From: Alteromonas sp. CI.11.F.A3
GTDB lineage: Bacteria; Pseudomonadota; Gammaproteobacteria; Enterobacterales; Alteromonadaceae
Assembly: GCF_032925565.1 (NCBI RefSeq)
Contig: NZ_CP136708.1
Location: 1,426,001 to 1,490,000 of the forward strand
DNA: 64,000 nt
Reading direction: 5' to 3'
Below are positions 16,422 through 25,140 of this stretch, in pieces. The notes beneath the pieces were generated by a model. It worked only from the letters and a program-made list of their open reading frames with translations, made no database searches and had not been told where the DNA came from. The stretch's first letter is position 1. Each line of letters starts with the position of its first letter. The translations under genes and the position numbers were made by a program.

Positions 16422-17834
16422 GTGAATCAGAAATCAACATTAGTTTTTATCCTATTTTTTTCCTTTTGCTCTTTTGCTTTTGGTGACGAAAATGACCAAA
16501 ACGCAAAGAATACGACTCTTCCTGCAATCGCGAACGACATCGCAACGCAATTTCATGATATGGGGTGGTTTTCCGGAAGTGTACTGGTAATACAAGATGA
16601 TAAAGAAATATTTGTATCGTCTTATGGTTTTCAGAACATTAAAGAGCAAATAAAGAACACGGGGCAAACTCGGTTTAACCTTGGTTCGATCATGAAGGAC
16701 TTCACTAAAGTATTGGTATTACAACAAATTGAAAAAGGCAAGCTTAGGTTGAACAGTCAGCTGATTTCCTTTGATTTGGGTTTCAAACAGTCTTTTACTG
16801 AAGACATAACAATCGAACAACTACTAAATCACAGCGCTGGTTTTGACGATATCTTTGTCGCTGAATATCGGGAAAACCCTCTTGCATTTGATACTCTCGA
16901 TAAGAAACTGAGTATATTGATCGATCGCCCCCTCATATTCAAACCCGGTACTGACAATCAATATTCGAACTACGGATATATCGTATTGGGTAAGATTCTT
17001 GAAAAAGTTACGGGTGAGCCATTCGAAGAACTACTGAAAAATAAGATATTCTTACCGACGGAAATGACAGACACCACATTCGAGCCTTCTCATTCACATG
17101 ATCACCAGTCGGTAAAATATACTTATCAATACGACAGCACATTGAGGGAAGTGGGTGTTGTTGAGCATCCAAGTCCAGATGGCGGTATTGAGTCAACTGT
17201 AAGAGACGTACATCGATTTTATAAAGCGCTCTTTTACACCAATAAACTATTACAAAATTCAAACCCAATTAATCGCAAAGTATTTGCTATGGATAAGCCT
17301 CATTGGGGGGCATATGGTGGCGGACTTGGAGTCAGTGCCGCCGTGGAAATTGACCTAGCTAGTAACTATCAAATTGTGGTTCTTGCAAATAGTGACAACT
17401 TAGTCGCGGAACTCATATCTGGTCGAATACTCTCGTTTATCAAAAACGGGGAGTATGCGCCAGTTAGGCAGTTGGAAAAGAATTTTGCTTACGAATACTA
17501 TAAGACCAACGGGAAAAAGAAGTTTTCAAAGCAATTTAAACTGGCTTACAGCGATGAGGGATACGAGCGATTCATTGGCAGAACCATCAATGAACTTGGA
17601 ATGGAACTCCTTAGGGCAGAATCATTTACGGAGGCATTTGACATGTTTTATTATTTAGTTTCACTTTTTCCAGATGCACCTCAGGTATACGACAGTCTAG
17701 CCTTTGCCTATCTATCTAAAGGGGATGAGACGACTGCGAAAGATACTTTCAGTCAATCTTTAGCGATCAAAGCTGATTTTGAAAGCGATTACGTGAGTGA
17801 TAATTATGGTCATGATGACACTGTAGTTGACTGA
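16422..17834 (+). CDS. Exported beta-lactamase-fold serine hydrolase with C-terminal TPR-like region
   Basis: A 470-residue protein with a signal peptide (cut near AFG). The class C beta-lactamase/esterase fold shows Ser89-x-x-Lys92 (SIMK) as nucleophile motif, Tyr181-Ser-Asn183 as the second motif, and HWG as the third. FKPGTDNQYSNYGYIVLGKILEKVTGEPF is typical of the family of D-alanyl-D-alanine peptidases, esterases and class C enzymes. The last 60 residues read like a TPR unit (DAPQVYDSLAFAYLSKGDETTAKDTF). The GTG start lies ten bases after GGAG. A true antibiotic-hydrolysing role is unlikely given the fusion; peptidase or esterase activity in the periplasm is more plausible. The codons are more AT-rich than in the operon before it. 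Confidence 0.88.
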   Translation: MNQKSTLVFILFFSFCSFAFGDENDQNAKNTTLPAIANDIATQFHDMGWFSGSVLVIQDDKEIFVSSYGFQNIKEQIKNTGQTRFNLGSIMKDFTKVLVLQQIEKGKLRLNSQLISFDLGFKQSFTEDITIEQLLNHSAGFDDIFVAEYRENPLAFDTLDKKLSILIDRPLIFKPGTDNQYSNYGYIVLGKILEKVTGEPFEELLKNKIFLPTEMTDTTFEPSHSHDHQSVKYTYQYDSTLREVGVVEHPSPDGGIESTVRDVHRFYKALFYTNKLLQNSNPINRKVFAMDKPHWGAYGGGLGVSAAVEIDLASNYQIVVLANSDNLVAELISGRILSFIKNGEYAPVRQLEKNFAYEYYKTNGKKKFSKQFKLAYSDEGYERFIGRTINELGMELLRAESFTEAFDMFYYLVSLFPDAPQVYDSLAFAYLSKGDETTAKDTFSQSLAIKADFESDYVSDNYGHDDTVVD

Positions 17835-18146
17835 GTGCACAGTATTTCTAGCTTTAAGCACTGCATTGCTCTACTTGTAACTATCCACACGAAGCTTTTA
17901 ATTTGGGATGTAGTGGCATAATTTTTTTGCAATTAACTACCCAAAGGTTAGTCAATTTTCTGCATGCTGAATGTCCGCTCCTTGTCTCAAGGTGCCTCTG
18001 AAGCTATTGGGCTGCTCAGTACGTGAAGCGGACGTCTAATATCCTTTCCATGAGTAAATGTTAGATGGTTTTTTAGGCAAAACGGGTGTTAGTATGAAGT
18101 CTTTGTAGGCAGCTTTTAGTTAGCCCTTAATCTACATGGATGTAAT
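17835..18146. other. Intergenic region with an inverted-repeat element
   Basis: A gene-free gap of 312 bases. It contains the 17973-18035 element described separately and an AT-rich leader before the protease gene. I saw no open frame with a ribosome-binding site. Confidence 0.5.
17973..18035. repeat. Short inverted-repeat element, dispersed
   Basis: GTCCGCT (17973-17979) and AGCGGAC (18027-18033) form inverted arms about 47 bases apart. The inner segment CCTTGTCTCAAGGTGC (17980-17995) recurs exactly at 19035-19050, and the right arm recurs at 16207-16223. A looser match to the left arm (GTCCGCTCTTTGTCT) lies at 20229-20243. This is probably a degenerate family of mobile or integration-linked intergenic repeats. 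Confidence 0.55.
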
Positions 18147-18938
18147 ATGAGAGTTTTGGTTTTCTTTTTCGCTGTTTTCATTGCAACTAGTAGTAATGCT
18201 GTAGTGAAACGGCACGATATCCCCTCCCGAAATTATGTCTTAGAAAAAGCACCCGAATACTTAATTGATCTACCTCATGAGGGGCATGGGGTATTGATAA
18301 AACCTCAATGGGTTGTGACAGTCGCTCATACCATTTTTTATAATTACATAGGTAAAAAATTACGCGTTGGCGATAAAGTCTTTGAAATAGAAGAGGTTCA
18401 CATACATCCACTTTATATTGAACCAGATGAGGTTCTCTTCAAAGGTGATGCAGCTCCCTTAATGAAGTTTCTAGAATCTAGAAGTGACATTGCTTTAATA
18501 AAGCTATCTTCCCCTGTTACAACGAGAGAACCAATTGATATCTACCCAAACATTGATCAAGCGGGCAAAGAGATCACAGTATTTGGTCGTGGAGCAACAG
18601 GTGACGGAGAAATTGGTGAAAACCTCGAAACAAAATCATTGCGAGAATTAAACCATTGTAGAAACATTATTGAATCTTCAAAAGGAAACTGGCTCTCATA
18701 TAAATTTAACAAGCCACCTGATGCATTGCCCCTTGAAGGAATGCACGGTGCTGGTGATAGTGGCGGAGCTTCAGTGATAATTGAAAACGGTAAAGCTTAT
18801 TTGGTTGGTTTATCGAGTTGGCAAGTTTGGCGTGGAGATCTTGCTAATTTTAAAGGCGGTTTATATGGTACTACCGCTTATCAAGTTAGGGTGTCAAATT
18901 ACCGAGACTGGATTGAAAGTGTATTGGGCAACTCGTGA
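18147..18938 (+). CDS. Exported trypsin-like serine protease
   Basis: A 263-residue chymotrypsin-fold protease with a short signal peptide (cut near SSNA). The catalytic triad is visible: His61 in VVTVAHTI, Asp114 in SRSDIALIKL, and Ser205 in GAGDSGGASV. The residue six before Ser205 is Glu or Gly-rich (EGMHGAGDSGG), so no clear trypsin-like S1 aspartate can be read. There is no long propeptide and no PDZ domain, unlike DegP. The gene is flanked by repeat-bearing gaps and is AT-rich relative to its neighbours, suggesting an acquired gene. Its substrate is unknown. Confidence 0.88.
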   Translation: MRVLVFFFAVFIATSSNAVVKRHDIPSRNYVLEKAPEYLIDLPHEGHGVLIKPQWVVTVAHTIFYNYIGKKLRVGDKVFEIEEVHIHPLYIEPDEVLFKGDAAPLMKFLESRSDIALIKLSSPVTTREPIDIYPNIDQAGKEITVFGRGATGDGEIGENLETKSLRELNHCRNIIESSKGNWLSYKFNKPPDALPLEGMHGAGDSGGASVIIENGKAYLVGLSSWQVWRGDLANFKGGLYGTTAYQVRVSNYRDWIESVLGNS

Positions 18939-19146
18939 GTCAGCCTAAAGAATACTTATCGTTTAGTTTCTTCTCCTTTTTACCTAGTTTAATCAAGTAT
19001 TCATATGCCCATAGGTAAAGGGAAAACGGCGGCGCCTTGTCTCAAGGTGCAGCTAGCACTTAAGGGCTGAAACGCTCGAAAACGGAGCTTCGAGCTTTCG
19101 GCTCTGTCTATTGCCTTCATTCATCTCATGGCTTAGCAAATGCACA

Positions 19147-19695
19147 TTATTTCTTGGCATTTATTTTTGCTAAAACGATTTGGTTCTGTTCCGATATTGG
19201 CATTGATTTAAATGCGCTGATATTGCTGCCGCCAGTATTACCATGAGGTAAAAGTCCTACTACCGTTTTAGTTATAGCTCCCAATAAGCGCACAGATTGT
19301 CCAATGACTTCGTTGAGAATCCTATAACGAACGCCAAATACCAACATCTGCCAATGAACTAGCGTATGCAGATACGTTGAACGTTGGCCGATGACATGAG
19401 CATCCTCAAGATGTTTAAACTCAGCTTTAACATCGCCTGTTTCGCGAGCTGTGTTTGCTTGATTTAGTTTTGTTTGTACAAATGGCTTTGCTCTTTCACA
19501 GTAGCCTTTTTGGTGCTTAGAACCAGAATTTCCAACGTTACGCTCACGATAACTAAAAGCTATCAATGAGAGGCTGGCTAGAAGCACAATAGGGTGTAAA
19601 ACTAAGCTATGAACTACGCTTTGCCCTGTGAAAAAACCATGCACTAAACATATACAAATGGAAATTACACCAATCCATACTCCAACTGATTTCAT
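19147..19695 (-). CDS. DUF3703-like membrane protein under MerR-type control
   Basis: A 182-residue protein with two N-terminal membrane spans (about residues 5-22 and 30-47), then a soluble domain. Within it, FKHLEDAHVIGQRSTYLHTLVHWQML, GQSVRLLGAI and PHGNTGGSNISAF match my memory of the DUF3703 family, which is often found beside metal-responsive genes. DUF3703 proteins normally lack the membrane-anchored start, so this one looks like a fusion or extended form. The gene is divergent from a CadR-like regulator and its promoter has a MerR-type 19-bp spacer. A role in metal handling is inferred from that control alone. Confidence 0.75.
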   Translation of the reverse strand: MKSVGVWIGVISICICLVHGFFTGQSVVHSLVLHPIVLLASLSLIAFSYRERNVGNSGSKHQKGYCERAKPFVQTKLNQANTARETGDVKAEFKHLEDAHVIGQRSTYLHTLVHWQMLVFGVRYRILNEVIGQSVRLLGAITKTVVGLLPHGNTGGSNISAFKSMPISEQNQIVLAKINAKK

Positions 19696-19737
19696 TTCGA
19701 ACTCCTCGCTCGCTTTTGCTTGCCGTTTAAAAACAAA

Positions 19738-19768
19738 ACTATAATGTCTATACTCGGTATAGGGTCAA
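19738..19768 (-). promoter_or_regulatory. MerR-type promoter with operator
   Basis: Read on the minus strand, -35 TTGACC (19768-19763) and -10 TATAGT (19743-19738) are separated by 19 bases, the overlong spacer typical of promoters activated by MerR-family regulators. The palindrome CTATACTCGGTATAG (19748-19762) fills the spacer. It should drive the DUF3703-like gene under the regulator at 19785. Confidence 0.85.
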
Positions 19769-19784
19769 ATAAGAATTGAAAGTT

Positions 19785-20177
19785 ATGCAAATAGGCGAAC
19801 TGGCTAGAAAAACAAGCTGCACTGTTCAAACGATTCGACTCTATGAGCGAAGCGGATTGTTAAAACTGCCTTCGCGCAGTGCAGGAAACTATAGAGTTTA
19901 TGATAGCGAAGCGTTAGAAAGGCTGGTCTTTATTCGACAATGCCGCGCACTGGGAATATCAATTAAAGAGATTGCGACATTGTTACACCGGAAGGAGGCG
20001 CTCGACGAAAGCTGTAATGAGGTAAATCAGCTTATCGCAAAACATCTTTTAAAAGTTCAGGAAAAGATATGTGAACTGCAAGGACTGCAAATCACATTAG
20101 AGCAACTATCAAACGAATGCTCAGGTACGAGTACAATTCAAACTTGCGGTATTTTCAGTAAGCTCGAATCCACTTAA
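19785..20177 (+). CDS. MerR-family regulator, CadR/PbrR-like
   Basis: A 130-residue MerR regulator. The N-terminal winged helix reads MQIGELARKTSCTVQTIRLYERSGLL, followed by SRSAGNYRVYDSEALERLVFIRQCRALGIS. The cysteines are placed as in cadmium/lead-responsive members: Cys77 (SCNEVN), Cys112 (SNECS) and Cys121 near the C-terminus (TCGIF). ATG 19785 is preferred to TTG 19776, since family members begin at MKIGEL or MQIGEL. It is divergent from the DUF3703-like gene and probably binds the palindrome between them. The typical target, a P-type ATPase or CDF efflux pump, is not in the window. The inducer is likely a soft divalent metal, by family knowledge. Confidence 0.9.
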   Translation: MQIGELARKTSCTVQTIRLYERSGLLKLPSRSAGNYRVYDSEALERLVFIRQCRALGISIKEIATLLHRKEALDESCNEVNQLIAKHLLKVQEKICELQGLQITLEQLSNECSGTSTIQTCGIFSKLEST

Positions 20178-20488
20178 ACCTTGACCAGTTGGTAGATGAG
20201 AAAGTTACTCTCTTTAGAGACTGGTAAGGTCCGCTCTTTGTCTATTCCTGCCCGTCAGATTAAATCGAATCTTCCCTGCGACAGTATCAAATTAGATATA
20301 AGCGACTAGACATAAGGCGCGCTATCGCTGTCACCGCATATGTATTTTTATTGATGCACTAATAACGTAAAGGCACACCTCAAAAGCCTTTTTATTGACT
20401 TTTGTAAGCCGCTGAATAAATGTAGAGCGCGCAAACGCGTACTTCAGCGTCTAGATTCTATAAAACAAATAAAATAATAAGGGACAGA
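20178..20488. other. Intergenic region
   Basis: A gene-free stretch of 311 bases between the MerR regulator and the DUF885 gene. It holds a partial match to the dispersed repeat (20229-20243) and a TTGACT hexamer at 20395-20400 that could be a -35 box for the downstream gene, with only a weak -10. I see no small gene. Confidence 0.4.
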
Positions 20489-22303
20489 ATGAAAACATTT
20501 TTTAAATGGTTAGGCATAGGTGTGCTAGTAATTATACTGGGTTCAGCTGCGTGGGGAACGTATGAATGGAAAGCGGAAAAACCGCTTTCATTTCGTGTAT
20601 TTCTAGACAGAACGCTTATCAAGCAAGCATTAAAAAGCCCTCAAACGTTAACCTCAATTGGCGTGTTAGATGGTATGGGTATAAAAGGCCATAACGCCCA
20701 CCTTGATGATGCGAGTTTAGCGTCTTCACAAGCTACGTTTGATGAGCTTATGCAAGTTAAAAGTGTACTCATGCAATATGAAGACTTGGATGAAGACCAG
20801 CAATTATCCAAAGACATCGCAATGTATTTGCTCGATACCTTAAGCGGGTTCGAAAAGTACCAATATCATAGTTACCCGTTCAACCAAATGTCTGGGGCAC
20901 AAAGCAACTTTCCGAGCTTCATGGATGGGCAGCACCCAATTACTGATGTAGAAAGCGTTGATTTCTACGTTAGCCGGTTAAGTGAAAGTAAGCGCTACTT
21001 TACGCAGATGCTTGAAGGCATGAAGTTGCGCGAAGAAAAAAATATCCTTCCACCACGCTTTGTTATTCAGCGTGTGATAGATGAGATGCAGAGCTTCATC
21101 GATAAGCCAGTGAAAGAAAATATTTTGTATACCTCAGTTCAGCGCCGTATGGAAGAGTCTGAAGCCATTGTTGAAGCTGACTACAAAGGGCTTTTGTCCA
21201 ACGTTGCTACAGAAATAGAAAGTACGGTTTATCCTACTTACCAAATGCTTATTGACTACTTCACTGGCCTTAAAGAAAAGGCGGGTACCGATGACGGCTT
21301 ATGGCATTTAGACGGCGGAGACGAAGCGTATAAATTGGCTCTGCGTTTCTTCACTACCACTGATTATACTGCTGACTACATTCATAATGTGGGTTTATCA
21401 GAGGTTGATCGTATACAAGCTGAGATTTTGGCGATATTAGCGCAAGAAGGTTTTGATATTAGCCAAGGCTTTACTGCGGCAATAAATACGCTAGCAGAAG
21501 ACGAGCGCTTTTATTATGAAGATACTGATGAAGGACGGGAGCAAATTCTAGCCGATTACCAAACTATTCTAGATGAAATTGATGCAGGCCTTGGCGATGC
21601 ATTTTTAGTGCGCCCAGAAGCGGGTATGGAAGTGAAACGCATTCCACTGTTTAAAGAGAAAACGGCGCCAGGTGCATATTATCAACCGCCTGCTTTCGAC
21701 GGTTCTCGTCCTGGTGTTTTCTTTGCCAATCTTTATGATATTAAAGCAACGCCTACTTACAGCATGCGAACACTTGCTTACCATGAAGGCATTCCTGGCC
21801 ACCACTTCCAAATTGCCATTGCAATGGAGCTAGAAGGTTTACCAATTTTTAGAACCGTTGCGCCTTTCGTGGCTTACATCGAAGGCTGGGCGCTCTATTC
21901 TGAACGCTTAGCATGGGAACTCGGTTTCCAAGACGACCCGTTTGATAATATCGGCCGTTTACAAGCCGAGCTTTTCCGTGCAGTAAGGCTAGTGGTAGAT
22001 ACTGGTATTCATGCGAAACGCTGGACGCGTGAAGAAGCAATAGCGTACATGCTTGCTAATACAGGCATGGCCGAATCTGATGTAACCTCTGAAATTGAAC
22101 GTTACATCGTGATGCCGGGCCAAGCCACTGCGTACAAAGTGGGCATGATGAAAATTTTGGAACTGCGTGAAAAAGCCAAAGTAGCGTTAGGCGATAAATT
22201 TGTTTTGGGTGAATTTCATGATGCAGTACTGAAAAACGGTGCCGTGCCGTTAGATGTATTAGCACAAATAGTTGACGGCTATATTGAAGATACGCTTAAT
22301 TAA
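20489..22303 (+). CDS. Membrane-anchored DUF885 family metallopeptidase-like protein
   Basis: A 604-residue protein with one N-terminal membrane span (WLGIGVLVIILGSAAWGTYEW region) that would anchor it facing the periplasm. The C-terminal half has the DUF885 hallmark YHEGIPGHHFQ, a zinc-binding HExxxHH-type site, followed by AYIEGWALYSERLAWELG and MPGQATAYKVGMMKI. Family members are predicted zinc peptidases or carboxypeptidases, with few characterised. The ATG follows AAGGGA. It is monocistronic, ending at the strong bidirectional terminator at 22401. No substrate can be assigned. Confidence 0.9.
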   Translation: MKTFFKWLGIGVLVIILGSAAWGTYEWKAEKPLSFRVFLDRTLIKQALKSPQTLTSIGVLDGMGIKGHNAHLDDASLASSQATFDELMQVKSVLMQYEDLDEDQQLSKDIAMYLLDTLSGFEKYQYHSYPFNQMSGAQSNFPSFMDGQHPITDVESVDFYVSRLSESKRYFTQMLEGMKLREEKNILPPRFVIQRVIDEMQSFIDKPVKENILYTSVQRRMEESEAIVEADYKGLLSNVATEIESTVYPTYQMLIDYFTGLKEKAGTDDGLWHLDGGDEAYKLALRFFTTTDYTADYIHNVGLSEVDRIQAEILAILAQEGFDISQGFTAAINTLAEDERFYYEDTDEGREQILADYQTILDEIDAGLGDAFLVRPEAGMEVKRIPLFKEKTAPGAYYQPPAFDGSRPGVFFANLYDIKATPTYSMRTLAYHEGIPGHHFQIAIAMELEGLPIFRTVAPFVAYIEGWALYSERLAWELGFQDDPFDNIGRLQAELFRAVRLVVDTGIHAKRWTREEAIAYMLANTGMAESDVTSEIERYIVMPGQATAYKVGMMKILELREKAKVALGDKFVLGEFHDAVLKNGAVPLDVLAQIVDGYIEDTLN

Positions 22304-22400
22304 ATAGTGCTTATAAACAGCGTTCAATAATAGCGCAAGCAAAAACTGGCAATGCAAAGTTAGAACTAAACGCTGTAAACAAACACTTAATATACAAAGT

Positions 22401-22437
22401 AAAAAGGCGTTACCTGTGTGAGGGTAACGCCTTTTTT
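22401..22437. terminator. Bidirectional intrinsic terminator
   Basis: A perfect 14-bp stem (22401-22414 with 22423-22436) around an 8-base loop, flanked by an A tract on one side and a T tract on the other. It lies between the convergent DUF885 gene and the alpha/beta hydrolase gene and can serve both. Confidence 0.92.
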
Positions 22438-22455
22438 GCTTACACAGTATTGCTA

Positions 22456-23169
22456 CTAGGCTAACCCATCCACAAAGCGTTGAATGCATGCATTCACTTT
22501 GTCATATTGCTCGGCAAACACCATATGGGTTCCGGCTTCTACAATCTCTAATTGGGCATTAGGCAATTGCGCGAGTAAGTATTCAGAGTACTTAACGGGG
22601 GTCATAATGTCTTTGTCGCCTACAATTAGCTGAACTGGTAATGGTAGATTCGCTAGGTCGTGCATAATGTCGAAATGGTCACAAGCAGTAAAGTCGTTCA
22701 ACATAACCGCTGCACCGTTGTTAATAATTGCCGTATTCACCTGGGTTCTTAACGGTTCTTGCAGTTGTTGGTTTGAAGCCAATAGGTAATCGGGAAATTC
22801 GCCGCCTTCTTCTATAAGCGTGGCTAGCGAGGTAAGCAGTTGAGGCATTACCTTTAATTTCGCGCCAGCCCCAATCAGCACCAGTGCTTTAAGTCTATCG
22901 GCATCAAAAGTCGTTGAGTTGCTATGCGCAAGCAGAGCAGCTTGCATGGCAACTGCACTTCCCAAAGAATGGCCTACTAACACCACGTTGGTTAAATCTT
23001 CTTGTTCAACGGTGTTAAGCACCCATTGCGCAATAGATTCCACATCGCGCAAGGCTTCCCCTTCAGGGTGGCCTGGAAAATTAAGCGCTAAGCTATCGTT
23101 GAAAAACGAAACTTGATGTTCCCACACGTTACTTGTGCAACCAGAGCCGTGTAAAAAAACGAAGGTCAT
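22456..23169 (-). CDS. Alpha/beta-fold hydrolase
   Basis: A 237-residue hydrolase. FLHGSGCTSNVW forms the oxyanion region, Ser68 in GHSLGSA is the nucleophile, the aspartate is in VGDKDIMTP, and the histidine is in EAGTHMVFAE. It is shorter than many esterases but complete. The start overlaps the stop of the upstream monooxygenase gene by the ATGA arrangement, so the two are translationally coupled. An ester or lactone made by Baeyer-Villiger oxidation would be a natural substrate. That is inference from the gene pair; nothing in the hydrolase fixes its specificity. Confidence 0.9.
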   Translation of the reverse strand: MTFVFLHGSGCTSNVWEHQVSFFNDSLALNFPGHPEGEALRDVESIAQWVLNTVEQEDLTNVVLVGHSLGSAVAMQAALLAHSNSTTFDADRLKALVLIGAGAKLKVMPQLLTSLATLIEEGGEFPDYLLASNQQLQEPLRTQVNTAIINNGAAVMLNDFTACDHFDIMHDLANLPLPVQLIVGDKDIMTPVKYSEYLLAQLPNAQLEIVEAGTHMVFAEQYDKVNACIQRFVDGLA

Positions 23170-24701
23170 GCTGAAGCCTCTCTTGTGTTTATATTTTTTT
23201 GCGGTGCTGCTTTACACATGCTGTTTTCTTTTTTGAAGAAGTGTAAAGCAGCGTCCTCGATAGGGTCGTTCAATAGCATTTTTCTGTCTTTTCCATAATG
23301 CATAGTGACTTTCCAAGGGTATTTAGCGCCTTGACGAGGAAGTTGGTGTTTGCCCCTTTGTACATAGCCTGCTTGCAGAGAATCCATGACACCGTCATCC
23401 AGCGCACAGTTATCATGATCTTCAGGCACAACTACTTCAAAATCATTATTTTGCATGTATTTAAACAATCGACAAAGGTATGTAGCGGAAATGTCTGCTT
23501 TCAATGTCCAAGAAGCGTTAACGTAACCAAATATCCACGCCATGTTAGGCATGCCCTCAATCAACACGCTTTTGTAGGTCATTTTTTCTGAGAATGAGCA
23601 GGGGGTATTGTCGACGCTAACCTTAATGCCACCTAAGGTAAGTAGGTTTAAGCCCGTTGCAGTAATGATAATATCCGCCTGAAGTGTTCTACCGTCTTTC
23701 ATGGTAATACCGTTTTCAGTGAACGACGCTATTTCGCCCGTTTCAATAGCAGCTTTTCTACTTCGAATAGCATTAAATAAATCGGCATCAGGTACTGAAC
23801 AAAGGCGTTCATCCCATGGCATATATTTGGGGGTGAAATGACGCATATCTACGCTGTCGCCCACATGCTTTCGCACATGTGAAAGTAGATACTTTTTCAT
23901 AAAATTTGGCCAACGACGACAAGCTAAATAAATCCCCCGCTGCAGGGCCAAGTTCCGTTTGCGCGCAAGCTTAAAAGCCCACTGCTTAGGTAGAATTCGT
24001 TGAAGCATTTCAGTCATTTTGTCTTCTGAAGGAACTGAAAAAATATATGAAGGGGAGCGTTGAAGCATGGTGACACGAGCCGCGTCATTTGCCATCGCGG
24101 GCATCAAGGTTACCGCGGTGGCGCCACTTCCTATAATGACAACGTTTTTATCCTTGTAATTAAGGTCTTTTGGCCAGTGTTGCGGATGAATCTTCCGCCC
24201 TTTAAAACATTCCTCATTAGGAAATGTAGGCCGATACCCAGCATCTTGATCGTAGTAGCCGGTGCAGCTTATGAAATACCCACAGGTATACTGACGTTTC
24301 TCACCCGATTTTTCGTGAAGCGCTATAACCGTCCAGCATCTTGATTCACTATCCCAATTGGCACTTAGCGTTTTAACGCCAAATTGAATTTTCTCTGTTA
24401 CCCCAAATTCATCTGCAGTATCAGAAATATATTGTTTAATTGCGGGGCCATCCGCCAAAGTGTGCAACTTATTCCAAGGGCGAAAGTTATAGCCAAACGT
24501 CAGCATGTCAGAGTCTGAACGAATACCTGGGTAATTAAATAAATCCCATGTGCCGCCCAGTGTTTCACGCCGTTCTAGTAGGGTGATAGTTTTTTTGGGG
24601 AATGTATTTGTAATATGACAAGCGGTGCCAATACCCGAAAGCCCAGCACCGATAATGAGTACATCAAAATGGGGTATATCATCATGTTGCACTGACGCCA
24701 T
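23166..24701 (-). CDS. Flavin monooxygenase, Baeyer-Villiger type
   Basis: A 511-residue FAD- and NADPH-dependent monooxygenase. The FAD site is VLIIGAGLSGIG (GAGLSG at 18-23) and a second dinucleotide site is VVIIGSGATAV near 189-197. Between them, FKGRKIHPQHWP (166-177) matches the Baeyer-Villiger fingerprint FxGxxxHxxxWP. The protein is of the class of FMO-like type I enzymes of about 500 residues that oxidise ketones to esters or lactones. ATG 24701 follows AAGGGAAG; a TTG eighteen bases upstream gives the longest frame but is less likely. It is the first gene of a two-gene operon with a hydrolase. The substrate is unknown. Confidence 0.92.
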   Translation of the reverse strand: MASVQHDDIPHFDVLIIGAGLSGIGTACHITNTFPKKTITLLERRETLGGTWDLFNYPGIRSDSDMLTFGYNFRPWNKLHTLADGPAIKQYISDTADEFGVTEKIQFGVKTLSANWDSESRCWTVIALHEKSGEKRQYTCGYFISCTGYYDQDAGYRPTFPNEECFKGRKIHPQHWPKDLNYKDKNVVIIGSGATAVTLMPAMANDAARVTMLQRSPSYIFSVPSEDKMTEMLQRILPKQWAFKLARKRNLALQRGIYLACRRWPNFMKKYLLSHVRKHVGDSVDMRHFTPKYMPWDERLCSVPDADLFNAIRSRKAAIETGEIASFTENGITMKDGRTLQADIIITATGLNLLTLGGIKVSVDNTPCSFSEKMTYKSVLIEGMPNMAWIFGYVNASWTLKADISATYLCRLFKYMQNNDFEVVVPEDHDNCALDDGVMDSLQAGYVQRGKHQLPRQGAKYPWKVTMHYGKDRKMLLNDPIEDAALHFFKKENSMCKAAPQKNINTREASA

Positions 24702-24719
24702 GTCGTTCTTCCCTTTCAA

Positions 24720-25140
24720 ACTTCAGTAACTGGATAATAACGCAAATGTTAATTTTATGTTTATTTTTAAGTGGGCGGAACGTGGATATAAAGGTGATTT
24801 TGCCCTTATATCGATCAATTCGTTGGTGCGCGGTGTAGTCGGTACAAATATTGTAACTACCTATCTGTTGGCATATTAAGTGGTTAAAGTGTGAGCAATT
24901 TACAGGCTTAGGAGTGTAATCAAGTAAGTGTTTCTTATGGAACTTGTTTGAATTGGCTTTTATAAAGCATCGCAACAATCGGCCGTCATTCACAGCGATG
25001 GTAAATATCACTACATATCAACACATACTGTCAAGCAGCTCGCTGAGAGTACTGCACAGCAACGTTAGTAAAAGATGCTATTAGCGCGTTTTATGCAATC
25101 GAACCAACACTATTAGCAAAGATGAAAAAAGGGGAGAAAC
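24720..25140. other. Divergent intergenic region
   Basis: About 420 bases between the monooxygenase gene (minus) and the glutaredoxin-fusion gene (plus). The region is AT-rich and must hold promoters for both. I found no operator-like palindrome and no credible small gene. A GGGGAG site directly precedes the plus-strand gene. Confidence 0.45.

Noticed and set aside
16422..17834. Antibiotic-resistance beta-lactamase
   Set aside because: The fold motifs are shared with many esterases and peptidases, and the C-terminal extension does not fit AmpC.
17973..18035. Integron attC site
   Set aside because: Inverted arms exist, but the core sites (RYYYAAC and GTTRRRY) are not in place and no integrase gene is in the window.
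24682..25011. 109-codon minus-strand frame upstream of the monooxygenase gene
   Set aside because: It overlaps the monooxygenase start in another frame, has no ribosome-binding site, and reads as low-complexity, cysteine- and lysine-rich noise.
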